From: Pedobacter cryoconitis
Lineage (GTDB): Bacteria; Bacteroidota; Bacteroidia; Sphingobacteriales; Sphingobacteriaceae
Length of the DNA stretch: 64,000 nt
Direction of reading: 5' to 3'
NCBI RefSeq assembly: GCF_001590605.1
Contig: NZ_CP014504.1
Location: forward strand, 5,084,001 to 5,148,000
A program made the translations under genes and the position numbers. Within the stretch, counting starts at the first letter, position 1, and every line of letters begins with the position of its first letter. A model generated the notes under the pieces. The model saw only the letters and a list, made by a program, of their open reading frames with translations. It was not told the DNA's origin and did no database searches. This document shows, piece after piece, positions 1 to 8,791 of the stretch.

Positions 1-12
1 TTCGTACAGGAG

Positions 13-41
13 TTGATCTCGGTATAACTTTTGTATCTTTG
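13..41 (+). promoter_or_regulatory. Bacteroidota-type promoter of hflX
   Basis: A TTG at 13-15 is followed after 18 bases by TATCTTTG at 34-41, which fits the -7 consensus TAnnTTTG used by the Bacteroidota primary sigma factor. The hflX ATG lies only 8 bases after the -7 box, so the transcript would be leaderless or have a very short leader. This is a pattern match, not a mapped start. Confidence 0.55.
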
Positions 42-49
42 TACTTTAC

Positions 50-1243
50 ATGGGAAAAGAGAAAACTTATGATACCGCGGTTAAACAGGAACGGGCAGTC
101 CTGGTAGGTGTGATCAGACCGGGAGAAAAACCGGAAGAAACAAAAGAATATTTAGACGAACTAACATTTTTGGTAGATACAGCAGGTGGGGTAGTGGATA
201 ACATTTTCACACAAAAAATGCTGAAGCCCGATAGAGGTACCTTTGTTGGAACGGGAAAATTAGAAGAAATAAGAGCCTACGTGAAGTCGGAGGAAATTGA
301 TATGGTCGTTTTTGACGATGAACTATCTCCTTCACAACTACGGAATATAGAGCGTGAACTGGAAGTGAAGGTCCTGGACAGGAGTAATCTTATCCTTGAT
401 ATTTTTGCCGGAAGAGCGCAAACCTCACAGGCTAAAACTCAGGTTGAATTAGCGCAGCTGCAATATTTATTACCACGTTTAACACGTTTATGGACTCACT
501 TAGAGCGCCAGAAGGGTGGTATTGGTATGCGCGGACCGGGTGAAACTCAGATTGAGAGTGACAGAAGGATGATCCTGGAGAAAATCTCCCTGTTGAAAGG
601 AAGATTAAAACTGATCGATAAGCAGAATGAAACACAGCGGAAAAACCGTACTGAATTAATCAGAGTGGCTTTAGTGGGCTATACCAACGTTGGTAAGTCT
701 ACGATCATGAACATGATTTCAAAATCAGAGGTTTTTGCAGAAAACAAGTTATTTGCAACTTTAGATACTACGGTACGGAAAGTTGTGATTGACAATTTGC
801 CATTCTTACTGTCAGATACGGTTGGATTTATCCGTAAACTGCCGCATCACCTGGTAGAATGTTTCAAATCAACACTGGATGAAGTCAGAGAAGCTGATAT
901 ATTAATCCATGTGGTAGATGTGTCTCATACGAGTTTTGAGGATCAGATCAGAGTGGTTAATGAAACACTGAAAGATCTGGGCGCCAGGGATAAAGAAACG
1001 ATTGTAGTTTTCAATAAAATTGATGCATACGTGAATCCTGAAGCCGATGAAATGAACGAAGATGAGAAGGTAACTTTAACACTGGAAGACTTTAAAAGGA
1101 GCTGGATGGCACAGCACAATACGCCGTCGCTATTTATCTCAGCCCTGCATAAGGAAAACCTGGAAGAGTTTAAACAACTATTATACGATAAGGTTGTTGC
1201 CCTGCATACGGTTAGGTATCCTTATGACAAATTATTATACTAA
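50..1243 (+). CDS. hflX: Ribosome-associated GTPase HflX
   Basis: HflX binds ribosomes and can split stalled or stress-inactivated 70S particles using GTP; it acts in the cytoplasm. The 397-residue protein has the HflX N-terminal domain (about 20-190, with the GTFVGTGKLEE segment and the glycine-rich GGIGMRGPGETQIE linker). The GTPase domain that follows shows G1 GYTNVGKST at about 209-217, G3 DTVGF and G4 NKID. Length is normal for the family. The ATG at 50 follows a promoter-like box with almost no leader. rbfA starts 19 bases after its stop, so the two ribosome-related genes are probably co-transcribed. Identification is secure. Confidence 0.96.
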   Translation: MGKEKTYDTAVKQERAVLVGVIRPGEKPEETKEYLDELTFLVDTAGGVVDNIFTQKMLKPDRGTFVGTGKLEEIRAYVKSEEIDMVVFDDELSPSQLRNIERELEVKVLDRSNLILDIFAGRAQTSQAKTQVELAQLQYLLPRLTRLWTHLERQKGGIGMRGPGETQIESDRRMILEKISLLKGRLKLIDKQNETQRKNRTELIRVALVGYTNVGKSTIMNMISKSEVFAENKLFATLDTTVRKVVIDNLPFLLSDTVGFIRKLPHHLVECFKSTLDEVREADILIHVVDVSHTSFEDQIRVVNETLKDLGARDKETIVVFNKIDAYVNPEADEMNEDEKVTLTLEDFKRSWMAQHNTPSLFISALHKENLEEFKQLLYDKVVALHTVRYPYDKLLY

Positions 1244-1262
1244 ATAAAAGATTACAAGAATC

Positions 1263-1658
1263 ATGGAAAGTAAACGTCAACAGAAATTTGCTGGTGTACT
1301 GCAAGAGGAATTAGCGACATTATTTCAAAGAGAAGGGGCAGAGTACTTACCCGATACATTAGTTACGATTACAAAAGTCCGCGTGTCTCCGGATTTAGCG
1401 GTAGCCAAGGTTTACCTGAGCTTTTTAAGCACAAATAATACAGGACTATCTATTGCAACTGTAAATTCACATGCCGGGGAAATCAGGTATAAGCTGGGTG
1501 CGCGTATTCGTCACCAGGTGAGAGTTGTACCAAGTTTGACTTTCTTTTTAGATGATACCAATACGTATGTAGAGCATATGGATAAAATCTTTGATAAGAT
1601 TTCAAAAGAGCGCAAAGAACAAGGTAAGGAAGAGGAAGAAGAAACAACCGAGGACTAA
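1263..1658 (+). CDS. rbfA: 30S ribosome-binding factor RbfA
   Basis: RbfA is a small KH-fold protein that binds immature 30S subunits near helix 1 of 16S rRNA and helps late maturation and cold adaptation. The 131-residue product opens with the family pattern (MESKRQQKFAGVLQEELA) and has the KH-like middle with ITKVRVSPDLAVAKVYLS. A very acidic tail (EEEEETTED) ends it, as in many Bacteroidota orthologues. It lies 19 bases after hflX and 6 bases before the next gene, suggesting one operon. Confidence 0.94.
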   Translation: MESKRQQKFAGVLQEELATLFQREGAEYLPDTLVTITKVRVSPDLAVAKVYLSFLSTNNTGLSIATVNSHAGEIRYKLGARIRHQVRVVPSLTFFLDDTNTYVEHMDKIFDKISKERKEQGKEEEEETTED

Positions 1659-1664
1659 ATTCTG

Positions 1665-2372
1665 ATGGAGTCTCTGGAAAAACTTGAGGGGTGGTTGTCA
1701 AACCCTGAAAATCAGATCAGCAGTGTGGTAGATTTCGATCCTTCTGCTGATCGGTTATACCCTTTCGATTTTACAGCGGCTAACCTGGAGCTCACTGGCC
1801 GCATTCTTGCAGATACGTCAGTTTTCTCTTTGTGGGTGACGAAAAAGCTCGGAGATACCCATTCCCGTTATGGTATTGGAGGATACAATGAGCATCGGAC
1901 TATTTATTCAAGAAGTATCCATTTCGATACGCTCGAAGAACCCCGGAGATTACATCTTGGGGTAGATATCTGGGGCCCTGCAGGGACTTCAGTCTATAAT
2001 TTCTTTGATGCGCAGGTGCACAGTTTCAAAAACAATGATCATTTTGGTGATTACGGCGCAACGATCATCTTAAAATATCAACTCGGCGACCTTACTTTAT
2101 ATGCACTTTACGGACATTTAAGCCTGAAATCATTGGACGGACTTGAAGAAGGACAGTTTATCGCTGGCGGGACTTTATTCGCTTCTTTTGGGATTCCTGA
2201 AGAGAACGGAAACTGGCCTCCGCATCTTCATTTTCAACTGATGTTTGATCTGCAGGGAAAAGAAGGAGATTATCCTGGCGTCTGTCAGTTTTCAAACAAA
2301 GCTGTTTACCTGGCCAATTGCCCCGATCCAAACCTGATTCTTAAGCACACCTTTAAGATTTCTGCCGAATAA
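1665..2372 (+). CDS. M23 (LytM-like) metallopeptidase domain protein
   Basis: The 235-residue protein has the M23 fold signatures: HLGVDIW at about 103-109 supplies the HxxxD zinc ligands and PHLHFQ near 189-194 supplies the HxH motif. Such enzymes cleave peptide cross-links of peptidoglycan or glycine-rich peptides. No signal peptide is visible, because the start MESLEKLEGW is hydrophilic; this is odd for a cell-wall enzyme, so a cytoplasmic role or unrecognised export is possible. The gene starts 6 bases after rbfA. An exact substrate cannot be assigned. Confidence 0.82.
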   Translation: MESLEKLEGWLSNPENQISSVVDFDPSADRLYPFDFTAANLELTGRILADTSVFSLWVTKKLGDTHSRYGIGGYNEHRTIYSRSIHFDTLEEPRRLHLGVDIWGPAGTSVYNFFDAQVHSFKNNDHFGDYGATIILKYQLGDLTLYALYGHLSLKSLDGLEEGQFIAGGTLFASFGIPEENGNWPPHLHFQLMFDLQGKEGDYPGVCQFSNKAVYLANCPDPNLILKHTFKISAE

Positions 2373-2388
2373 TTTCGTAAATTAGGGA

Positions 2389-3039
2389 ATGAAGAAGATT
2401 CTTGCTGTATTCCTGTTTTTCATTGGTTTTTCTGCTCAGGCGCAACCCATGCTTAAAGGCGGTCTTGATGCTTTTATCCAAACCAATATCATTTATCCCG
2501 GATTTTCCTTACAACATTGTCTGGAGGGAAAGATTAATGTTAGTTTTAAGGTTAACCTCGCAGGAGAAGTTTATACCTCGAAGGTTAGCAGTGGGATGGG
2601 GATCGATCTTGATCAGGAGGCTTTACGTTTAATCAGGCTGAGTAGTGGGAAATGGCAAGTACCTGAAGGCTATGATACTGCGTATGTGATTATTGCTCCG
2701 GTTAACTTTACTATTTCTGGTGGAGATTGTAGCACCATAGGCATTACGGAAAAAAACAAAGCAATAGCAGCTTACAGGGCAAATGAGGGCCTGACAGAAG
2801 TAATTACTAACTTTTATAGGAATAAAGGACAGGGGAAGTTTAATGAAGCTGAGGAAGGCAGAATAATCGCGCTGAAGGAAGAACTGGGTTATGATGATAC
2901 TTACCTGAAGAAAAAAATCGAAGAGGGGCAAAAACGATTCAAACAAAATGATAAACAAGGGGCCTGTGAAGACTTTCTTTTTGTCAAATATATGGGGTCA
3001 GCTCTGGCTGATGAACTACTGGAAAAATATTGTAAGTAA
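2389..3039 (+). CDS. Exported protein with TonB C-terminal-like domain
   Basis: A clear Sec signal peptide (MKKILAVFLFFIGFSAQAQ) precedes about 85 residues resembling the TonB C-terminal fold: an IIYP segment, then EGKINVSFKVNLAGEVYTSK and a region ending EALRLIRLS. This is the pattern of the energy-transducer domain, but there is no N-terminal membrane anchor or proline-rich spacer, so it cannot be a classical TonB. The C-terminal half is charged and helical and ends in a small cysteine-containing segment. The stop codon abuts the next start codon. Function is unknown; a periplasmic binding role is a guess. Confidence 0.6.
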   Translation: MKKILAVFLFFIGFSAQAQPMLKGGLDAFIQTNIIYPGFSLQHCLEGKINVSFKVNLAGEVYTSKVSSGMGIDLDQEALRLIRLSSGKWQVPEGYDTAYVIIAPVNFTISGGDCSTIGITEKNKAIAAYRANEGLTEVITNFYRNKGQGKFNEAEEGRIIALKEELGYDDTYLKKKIEEGQKRFKQNDKQGACEDFLFVKYMGSALADELLEKYCK

Positions 3040-3432
3040 ATGCGTCTTTTATTCAAAGTATTCGCGTTGCTGGATCTGATCAGCATCGTTTCTTTAAGTC
3101 CTCAAATCTGGACTGTTCTGGTTAAATATCAAGAAATTCCGCTGGAAAGATTTGCTATAGGAAGGGTTGTTTTTACCCTCCTGATCTTTTGCTCACTATT
3201 TGTTTCTGCCGCAGGCCTGTTTAAGTTCAGGAAATACGGCATTATAACTTATTATATACAATTCCCTTTTAGGTTAGCGTTATGGGTGTTTTCTATCGGG
3301 TTTATTACTTTTATACCTGAATTATTTCACCAGGGAGACCAATGGTTTGGTATTTTATTCCGGATCTGTATCATTGCTGAGTTTTTCAGAGGATATTATA
3401 TCCTGCAGGCACATCGTAAATATTTCAGATAA
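3040..3432 (+). CDS. Small four-helix membrane protein, unknown function
   Basis: The 130-residue protein shows four hydrophobic segments, at about 4-26, 45-66, 72-96 and 102-122, and no soluble domain. Its ATG follows immediately on the TAA of the preceding gene, so the two are almost certainly translated from the same message. I recognise no family. The tight coupling to an exported TonB-domain-like protein suggests a shared envelope function. Confidence 0.6.
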   Translation: MRLLFKVFALLDLISIVSLSPQIWTVLVKYQEIPLERFAIGRVVFTLLIFCSLFVSAAGLFKFRKYGIITYYIQFPFRLALWVFSIGFITFIPELFHQGDQWFGILFRICIIAEFFRGYYILQAHRKYFR

Positions 3433-3445
3433 ATAAGATTTCCAG

Positions 3446-3476
3446 GAAATTCCTAGGCTATTTAGCTCGGAATTTC
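3446..3476. terminator. Hairpin between convergent genes
   Basis: Arms GAAATTCCTAG (3446-3456) and CTCGGAATTTC (3466-3476) pair over 11 positions with one mismatch. The hairpin is followed on the plus side by CTTTAAAAA. It overlaps the last codons of the minus-strand lipid kinase and lies 13 bases after the plus-strand gene, so it could end both transcripts. The U-tract is poor. Confidence 0.4.
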
Positions 3477-4331
3477 TTTAAAAATGACTGTTATAGCTGC
3501 AGGCAATAGTTCTGCTTCTATGGTATTGACTTTGCCTATATATTCCCCGTCAACCTGAAAATGCGCTTTGTGTTTAGTCTGAATACGTAACCCTTTGGTC
3601 TGAAAGGATTCAATCTTTTCCGGATTAAAAGGCAAATCGGTGAACCGTATCTTAATGATTTCCATTAAAGAGTATTTTTTGACCAGGATAACCTCAAAAA
3701 CATCATCGTCCAGCTTGCCATCCGGATTAATTTTGACACCAGTACCATACATGGTTGCATTGGCAATAACTACCATCGCTGCTTCTGAACGGATTTTTTC
3801 TTCCCCGATCTGAAATTCGACTTCCATCTTATGATGGCTCCACAGTGCTTTCCACAATGCTTTAGTGTATCCCCACATTCCTCTTTGTGGCAGGTCATCG
3901 AATTTTTTAACGATATAAGCATTGAATCCGATGTCAGATAAATGAATACACAACTCTCCGTTTACAACAACTGCATGAATTTCTTTGGTTTCCCCATTGA
4001 TGGCTAAATCAAGCGCTTCATTGATCGCTAATGGGACACCCAGTTCTTTTGCCATGCCGTTTGCCGAACCCGCAGGAATAATGCCGATCGGAGTTTTAGT
4101 CCCTTTCAACAAATCGCAGACTAATTTCAAAGTCCCATCGCCACCCACCGCAATTACGCGTGTCGCTTTTGCCTGATCGATAGCGGCCTTAATTTGTTCA
4201 TTACTGCAGTCTTTAGTGAGTTCATAGATTTCAAACTTATGCTCCAGTCCTTTAAAAAAGTCTGTGATCACCGTTTTGAAATCTGTATTCTCACTTCCCG
4301 AGCCTGGGTTGACAATAAATAATAATTTCAT
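3462..4331 (-). CDS. Diacylglycerol/lipid kinase family protein (DagK/YegS-like)
   Basis: The 289-residue protein carries the hallmarks of the DAGK catalytic domain: N-terminal FIVNPGSGS, the nucleotide-binding GGDGTL at about 93-98, and PAGSANGMAKEL shortly after. The family phosphorylates lipids such as diacylglycerol or sphingosine-like bases with ATP at the inner face of the cytoplasmic membrane. Length is typical. It is convergent with the small membrane protein and divergent from the App1-like phosphatase, which also acts on phosphatidate-type lipids. Lipid substrate cannot be told from sequence. Confidence 0.88.
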   Translation of the reverse strand: MKLLFIVNPGSGSENTDFKTVITDFFKGLEHKFEIYELTKDCSNEQIKAAIDQAKATRVIAVGGDGTLKLVCDLLKGTKTPIGIIPAGSANGMAKELGVPLAINEALDLAINGETKEIHAVVVNGELCIHLSDIGFNAYIVKKFDDLPQRGMWGYTKALWKALWSHHKMEVEFQIGEEKIRSEAAMVVIANATMYGTGVKINPDGKLDDDVFEVILVKKYSLMEIIKIRFTDLPFNPEKIESFQTKGLRIQTKHKAHFQVDGEYIGKVNTIEAELLPAAITVIFKEIPS

Positions 4332-4400
4332 AGCGGTAAATTAACGTATAGTAATGTTCAATAGCACAAACAACTCTGCGTCTGCTCTGTTTGATTTATA

Positions 4401-5378
4401 ATGAATAATTCTGTCACTGTAAAAGTATATCATGGCTACGGCCACACGCATAACCTTGTGGTGTACGGCCATGTCTTTAAATTTAAAGCGAAAAATAACC
4501 AGAACTACAGCAATAACTTCTTTGTAAATATTATTTATCTGCTTAGAATGTTCATTTTAAAACCTTATCCATGGGTTAAAGTCAGGCTTAGCTTTTATAC
4601 GCAGACCGTTACCCAAACTACAGAATATGATGGCTTTTTTAAGTTTGAATGGAGTGCTGAAGAAAATGTGAGTGCAGGCTGGCATCAGGTAAAAGTAGAA
4701 GCACTTGCCGATAACGGGGAGGTGTTAGCAGAGAGTATCGGTGATGTTTATGTTCCTCATGTTACGCAGTATGGATTTATATCTGATATTGACGATACCA
4801 TTATGATTTCACACTCTGCAACCATAGGCAGAAGATTGAGAGAGCTTTTTATTAAGAACCCGCATACCAGGAAAACTTTCCCTGGTGTGAGTTCTCAATA
4901 TAATTTACTGGCTTTATCCCATACTGATGCCGAACATCCTAATCCATTTTTTTACGTTTCCAGTAGTGAATGGAATCTGTATGATTATTTAGTTAGTACT
5001 TTCAGGTTCAATAATTTGCCGGAAGGGACTTTTTTACTCAATCAGATTAAGCGGTGGAAAGATCTGTTTAAAACTGGAAAAACAGGGCATGAGGGTAAAT
5101 TAATACGTGTAATGCGAATTATAGACGCTTTTCCTAATCAGAAGTTTATACTCTTTGGGGATAATTCACAGCAAGATCCGGACATTTATTCATCAATTGC
5201 TATAAAGTATCCAAACAATATAGAGGCTATCTATATCAGGAACATCAGGAAAGAGAAACAAGCTATTACCCTTGGCTTACTTAAAAAGGTAGAGGAACAA
5301 AATATTCATACCTGCCTCTTTACAGAAAGTAAAGAAGCGATGTTACATGCTGCTCAAATCGGACTGATCAAAGTTTAA
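4401..5378 (+). CDS. App1-family (DUF2183) phosphatidate phosphatase-like protein
   Basis: The C-terminal half contains SDIDDTIMIS, the DxDxT nucleophile motif of HAD-type phosphatases in the App1/DUF2183 family, followed by conserved YVSSSEWNLYDYL and LFGDNSQQDPDIY (third HAD motif). The first ~130 residues form a beta-rich domain. Yeast App1 is a magnesium-dependent phosphatidate phosphatase; bacterial members are thought to act similarly. At 325 residues it is full length for bacterial members. It is divergent from the lipid kinase gene (70 bases between starts), and its last 4 bases overlap the end of the convergent DUF1501 gene. Confidence 0.85.
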   Translation: MNNSVTVKVYHGYGHTHNLVVYGHVFKFKAKNNQNYSNNFFVNIIYLLRMFILKPYPWVKVRLSFYTQTVTQTTEYDGFFKFEWSAEENVSAGWHQVKVEALADNGEVLAESIGDVYVPHVTQYGFISDIDDTIMISHSATIGRRLRELFIKNPHTRKTFPGVSSQYNLLALSHTDAEHPNPFFYVSSSEWNLYDYLVSTFRFNNLPEGTFLLNQIKRWKDLFKTGKTGHEGKLIRVMRIIDAFPNQKFILFGDNSQQDPDIYSSIAIKYPNNIEAIYIRNIRKEKQAITLGLLKKVEEQNIHTCLFTESKEAMLHAAQIGLIKV

Positions 5379-6574
5379 ATAAATCCCAGCGTATTAAATC
5401 GCTTATTCAGTACCTGTGAGTTGTTGACATCCAGCCACTTGTCCAGAATAGTGCCATATACCTCTCTGAAATCTACCTGATATTTTAAATCTCCATTATC
5501 CAGATTTGCTAAATCAGGTGCAGCGTTATAAATGCCTTGCTTTTTCAATCTGCCGCCAAATAGGAACATATTATTTGCTGTACCATGATCAGTCCCGTTG
5601 CTTGCATTTTGAGCTACTCGTCTGCCAAATTCAGAAAAAGTAATCACCAGCGTATCTTCCAGCTTATTGTTCTGATGCAGGTCTTTCACAAAGGCGTTCA
5701 TTCCTTCTGCATATTGTTGCAATAACCGGCCTTGTTGATTAAGTTGGTTAACATGTGTGTCAAATCCGCTTAAAGAGACATAATAAACCCTGGTTTTTAA
5801 ACCAGAGCAGATGAATTTAGAAACAGTTTTCAACTGATTTGCAAAAGCTGAATTTGGATAGGTATAATTGGGCTTATAAATTTTAGAGGTATTCTCGATA
5901 TAATTCGCAGAAGAAGACGTCTCGATCATCGTTTTATACAAATAACCTAAGTTCTCTTCGTCCAGGTGGTCTTTATCACGCTGAATCATTTCTCTGAAAA
6001 ATGGTTCATTTGTATTGCGGAACAAAGCAGCCGGGTCTTTGAGTGCAATCCCTTTTTTGCTTAACCCTTTCATCGCCAAAGAAAGGCTGTCATCAACTTC
6101 AATCGCTGTATAGGGGAATTTACAGGTTTGACAATTGGAGTCCAGGTAACGGCCTATCCAGCCTGTAGAAAGGTATTGATTCGCATCGCTTGCAGTCTGC
6201 CAGATATCCATAGAACGGAAGTGTGACCGGTCAGGATTAGGATAGCCAACATCGTTGATGATAGACATCCAGCCCTGATCATAAAGTTCTTTCAAACAGC
6301 TCAGGTTTGGATTTAATCCTTGCATATCATCTAATTTGATAACTTCTTCTGGCTTAATTGCGATCCCATTTCTCATTTGATAATAAATATCATTTCCGAA
6401 AGGGACTACCGTATTCAGGCCATCATTACCACCGGATAGTTGTACTACCACCAGGTTTTTGTATAAACTCAGTTCATCCAATGCTAAAGCCTCAAATGGT
6501 TTCATGAAAGCCGGAACAACTAATGTCCCTGCTGCTGCAAAGGTCGCCTTTTTTAAAAAATCTCTTCTTTCCAT
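5375..6574 (-). CDS. DUF1501 family exported protein
   Basis: The protein (399 residues) begins MERRDFLKKATFAAAG, a twin-arginine-like export signal with a short hydrophobic core. It continues with the DUF1501 (alkaline phosphatase/sulfatase-like fold) pattern: LVVVQLSGGNDGLNTVVP near 41-58, then ITFSEFGRRVAQN and a GTDHGTANNMFLFGG stretch with conserved Asp/His residues. Members are exported and probably metal-dependent, but no activity is established. It starts 10 bases after the DUF1800 gene; this pair is common in Bacteroidota and Planctomycetota, implying joint function. Confidence 0.9.
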   Translation of the reverse strand: MERRDFLKKATFAAAGTLVVPAFMKPFEALALDELSLYKNLVVVQLSGGNDGLNTVVPFGNDIYYQMRNGIAIKPEEVIKLDDMQGLNPNLSCLKELYDQGWMSIINDVGYPNPDRSHFRSMDIWQTASDANQYLSTGWIGRYLDSNCQTCKFPYTAIEVDDSLSLAMKGLSKKGIALKDPAALFRNTNEPFFREMIQRDKDHLDEENLGYLYKTMIETSSSANYIENTSKIYKPNYTYPNSAFANQLKTVSKFICSGLKTRVYYVSLSGFDTHVNQLNQQGRLLQQYAEGMNAFVKDLHQNNKLEDTLVITFSEFGRRVAQNASNGTDHGTANNMFLFGGRLKKQGIYNAAPDLANLDNGDLKYQVDFREVYGTILDKWLDVNNSQVLNKRFNTLGFI

Positions 6575-6584
6575 GTTATTCAGG

Positions 6585-8012
6585 TTAGCATAATTGATAC
6601 TCTGGCATACTGGTTACGGCAATAACTGTGTTTTTTAGGTTAACATTACCCGCCACCAGATCGCTGATTTTTTTTCCTACAGCAGGTTCCAATAAGAAAG
6701 CTGCCATTTCTGTTTGTTTCATATCTCTGGGAAAACAGGATAGAAATTTTGACCAGTCTGCTTGTGCATTAACATAAGACTTAACAGGTCTTGGCTTTTG
6801 TTTTTTATTCAGCGCAATTACAGCTTCTTCTTCAGGATCTGCCTTCCCATCAAAATCAAGGATCCCATCATTTAGAACGAGGGAAGGTATCTTTAGCCGG
6901 AGCATTAAAGAAGAACTGTCTATCCAGTTTTTACCTCCCGGCCATCCTGCCACATTAGGAGGATTAAATAAATACTGGCCGAGACTGCTCTGCAGCTGAA
7001 TTAAAATCTGTGGTTTATTATAGGTCACATAGAACTCTCTGCTCAAATTGACAAGAAACTCTACTGGCGATTTAATTTTGTTGCCTATATTTTCCTTGCT
7101 ATAGAACCACTCCGCGTTAAATAACTGTTGCATCAACGCACTGATATCATATTGCCGGGCGTAGAAATATGCAGCCAGTTCTTTTACATGTGCTTCATTG
7201 GGAGTATCGTTGACAAAGAAAGTATAAAGCTTACGGCAAATGAAAACCGAAGTTTCGGGCTTGGCGAGCACTTGATCAATGATTGCTTCTCCATCAAAAT
7301 TTCCCGTCTTTCCAAAAAATGTCTTGTCCAATTGATCGTGTGTCCTGGGATTGAATTCGAATTCTCCATTCTTATTGTATGCCCATCCAGTAAACGAGCG
7401 TGCGGCTTCTTTAATGTCGGTTTCTGTATAGTTACCCCTGCCTAAAGTAAATAACTCCATGAGTTCTCTGGAAAAATTCTCATTGGGATGGCCCTTTTTA
7501 TTCTGTTGGTTATTCAAATAATCGAGCATGGCCGGAGATTTGGAGACCTCCATCAGCAGCGTCTTAAAACTGCCTAAAGCATTTTTTCTTTGAATATTAT
7601 TGAGTTGTTGCGCATAAAACGGATTATTTGCCCGGCAGGCAAAATGGCCATGCCAAAATAAGGTCATCTTCTCTAATAAAGGGTTTTCTGTGGAGATCAT
7701 CCTTTGTACCCAGTTAAGGTTAAGCTCACGGCTTTTTTCATTCCTTGCCTTGGTGATGTCCTCGCGCTGCTGTTTTTCTTCTGGCGTTAGTTCTTTTTTA
7801 CCATTTAAACCGGCAAGTGTAAGTTGTTGTTGTTTGAACTCATCGGGAGTAATTATAGTCAGATCAGTTCCCGGCGCCGGGTTAATGAATAAGCCATTGA
7901 CAGCTTTACTTATTTTTCTTTTGCTCAACCGCAGCAAATCGGGATAGGCTATCCCGAAACCAGCTCTGTTGTAAAGGTGCTTGATGTTAGAGAAATTGTC
8001 TTTTCTATCCAT
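6585..8012 (-). CDS. DUF1800 family protein
   Basis: The 475-residue protein has family landmarks: IKHLYNRAGFG near the N-terminus, MTLFWHGHFACR around 116-127, the ENFSRELMELFTLGRG segment, and the C-terminal NPPNVAGWPGGKNWIDSSS. Function is unknown; genomic linkage to DUF1501 proteins is the main clue. No signal peptide is evident although its partner is exported. The two genes form a minus-strand operon and lie head-to-head with aat. Confidence 0.9.
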   Translation of the reverse strand: MDRKDNFSNIKHLYNRAGFGIAYPDLLRLSKRKISKAVNGLFINPAPGTDLTIITPDEFKQQQLTLAGLNGKKELTPEEKQQREDITKARNEKSRELNLNWVQRMISTENPLLEKMTLFWHGHFACRANNPFYAQQLNNIQRKNALGSFKTLLMEVSKSPAMLDYLNNQQNKKGHPNENFSRELMELFTLGRGNYTETDIKEAARSFTGWAYNKNGEFEFNPRTHDQLDKTFFGKTGNFDGEAIIDQVLAKPETSVFICRKLYTFFVNDTPNEAHVKELAAYFYARQYDISALMQQLFNAEWFYSKENIGNKIKSPVEFLVNLSREFYVTYNKPQILIQLQSSLGQYLFNPPNVAGWPGGKNWIDSSSLMLRLKIPSLVLNDGILDFDGKADPEEEAVIALNKKQKPRPVKSYVNAQADWSKFLSCFPRDMKQTEMAAFLLEPAVGKKISDLVAGNVNLKNTVIAVTSMPEYQLC

Positions 8013-8070
8013 GATACAGGCTATTTTCGAGGGTTATGACAGTTATAAAACGTTTAGGTTTAAAATTTTA

Positions 8071-8078
8071 TATTTTTG
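8071..8078 (+). promoter_or_regulatory. Promoter -7 box of aat
   Basis: TATTTTTG matches TAnnTTTG exactly and lies 5 bases before the chosen aat ATG at 8084. Transcription would begin at or next to the start codon, giving a leaderless mRNA. This also argues against the upstream in-frame ATG at 8036, which would lie ahead of the promoter. Confidence 0.5.
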
Positions 8079-8083
8079 TCTCT

Positions 8084-8722
8084 ATGATATTTCAGTTACC
8101 TGAAGAAGAATTGATTTTTCCTGATCCCGCATTGGCAGAGGAAGATGGATTGCTGGCTATTGGGGGAGATTTAAGTAAAGACAGGCTAATACTTGCTTAC
8201 CAGAAAGGGATCTTTCCGTGGTTTAGCGAAGGAGATCCGATTTGCTGGTTTGCTCCACCTGAACGCTGTGTGATCTTTCCTGAGCAAGTTAAGGTAAGTA
8301 AAAGTATGCGAAAGGTAATTGCAGACGGTGTTTTTACCGTGACTATGGATCAGGTTTTTGCAGATGTGATCCTTTGCTGTGCGAAAGCACCAAGAAAAGA
8401 TCAGGATGGTACCTGGATTACAAACGCTATGCAGCAGGCTTATATAAACTTGCACCAGCACGGCTGGGCCCACAGTGTAGAAGTCTGGTATGAAGGCGAA
8501 CTGGCCGGAGGCTTATATGGTTTAACAATTAACGGCGTATTTGTTGGAGAAAGTATGTTCAGCCTAAAAAGTAATGCTTCTAAGACGGCCTTGATCTGGC
8601 TTTGTCAGCAAGGCAACTACAGCTTGATAGATTGCCAGGTGCCCAACGACCATTTGATGAGTTTAGGTGCTGAAATGATTTCCAGGGAAGCTTATACTGA
8701 AATTTTACAGGCAGACCTTTAA
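8084..8722 (+). CDS. aat: Leucyl/phenylalanyl-tRNA--protein transferase
   Basis: Aat transfers Leu or Phe from aminoacyl-tRNA to proteins with N-terminal Lys or Arg, marking them for ClpS/ClpAP degradation (N-end rule). The 212-residue protein starts MIFQLPEEELIFPDP. It has the family's DGLLAIGGDLS, GIFPWFSEGDPICWFAPPER and VEVWYEGELAGGLYGL segments, plus the SLIDCQVPNDHLMSLGA end. The ATG at 8084 is preferred because the reading frame's earlier ATG adds 16 residues not found in the family and precedes the likely promoter. Confidence 0.94.
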   Translation: MIFQLPEEELIFPDPALAEEDGLLAIGGDLSKDRLILAYQKGIFPWFSEGDPICWFAPPERCVIFPEQVKVSKSMRKVIADGVFTVTMDQVFADVILCCAKAPRKDQDGTWITNAMQQAYINLHQHGWAHSVEVWYEGELAGGLYGLTINGVFVGESMFSLKSNASKTALIWLCQQGNYSLIDCQVPNDHLMSLGAEMISREAYTEILQADL

Positions 8723-8775
8723 TCTTATACACCAATCTTTAATTCAGACATCAACCTTTAATTTACACACCAACC
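8715..8775 (+). repeat. Short degenerate tandem repeat over the aat stop codon
   Basis: Three units of about 19-20 bases share CTTTAAT followed by an A/C-rich half ending CA(C/T)CAA; the CTTTAAT cores start at 8717, 8737 and 8756. The first unit contains the aat stop codon. No hairpin or reading frame explains it. Confidence 0.45.
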
Positions 8776-8791
8776 TCTCTGATCTGTAAAC

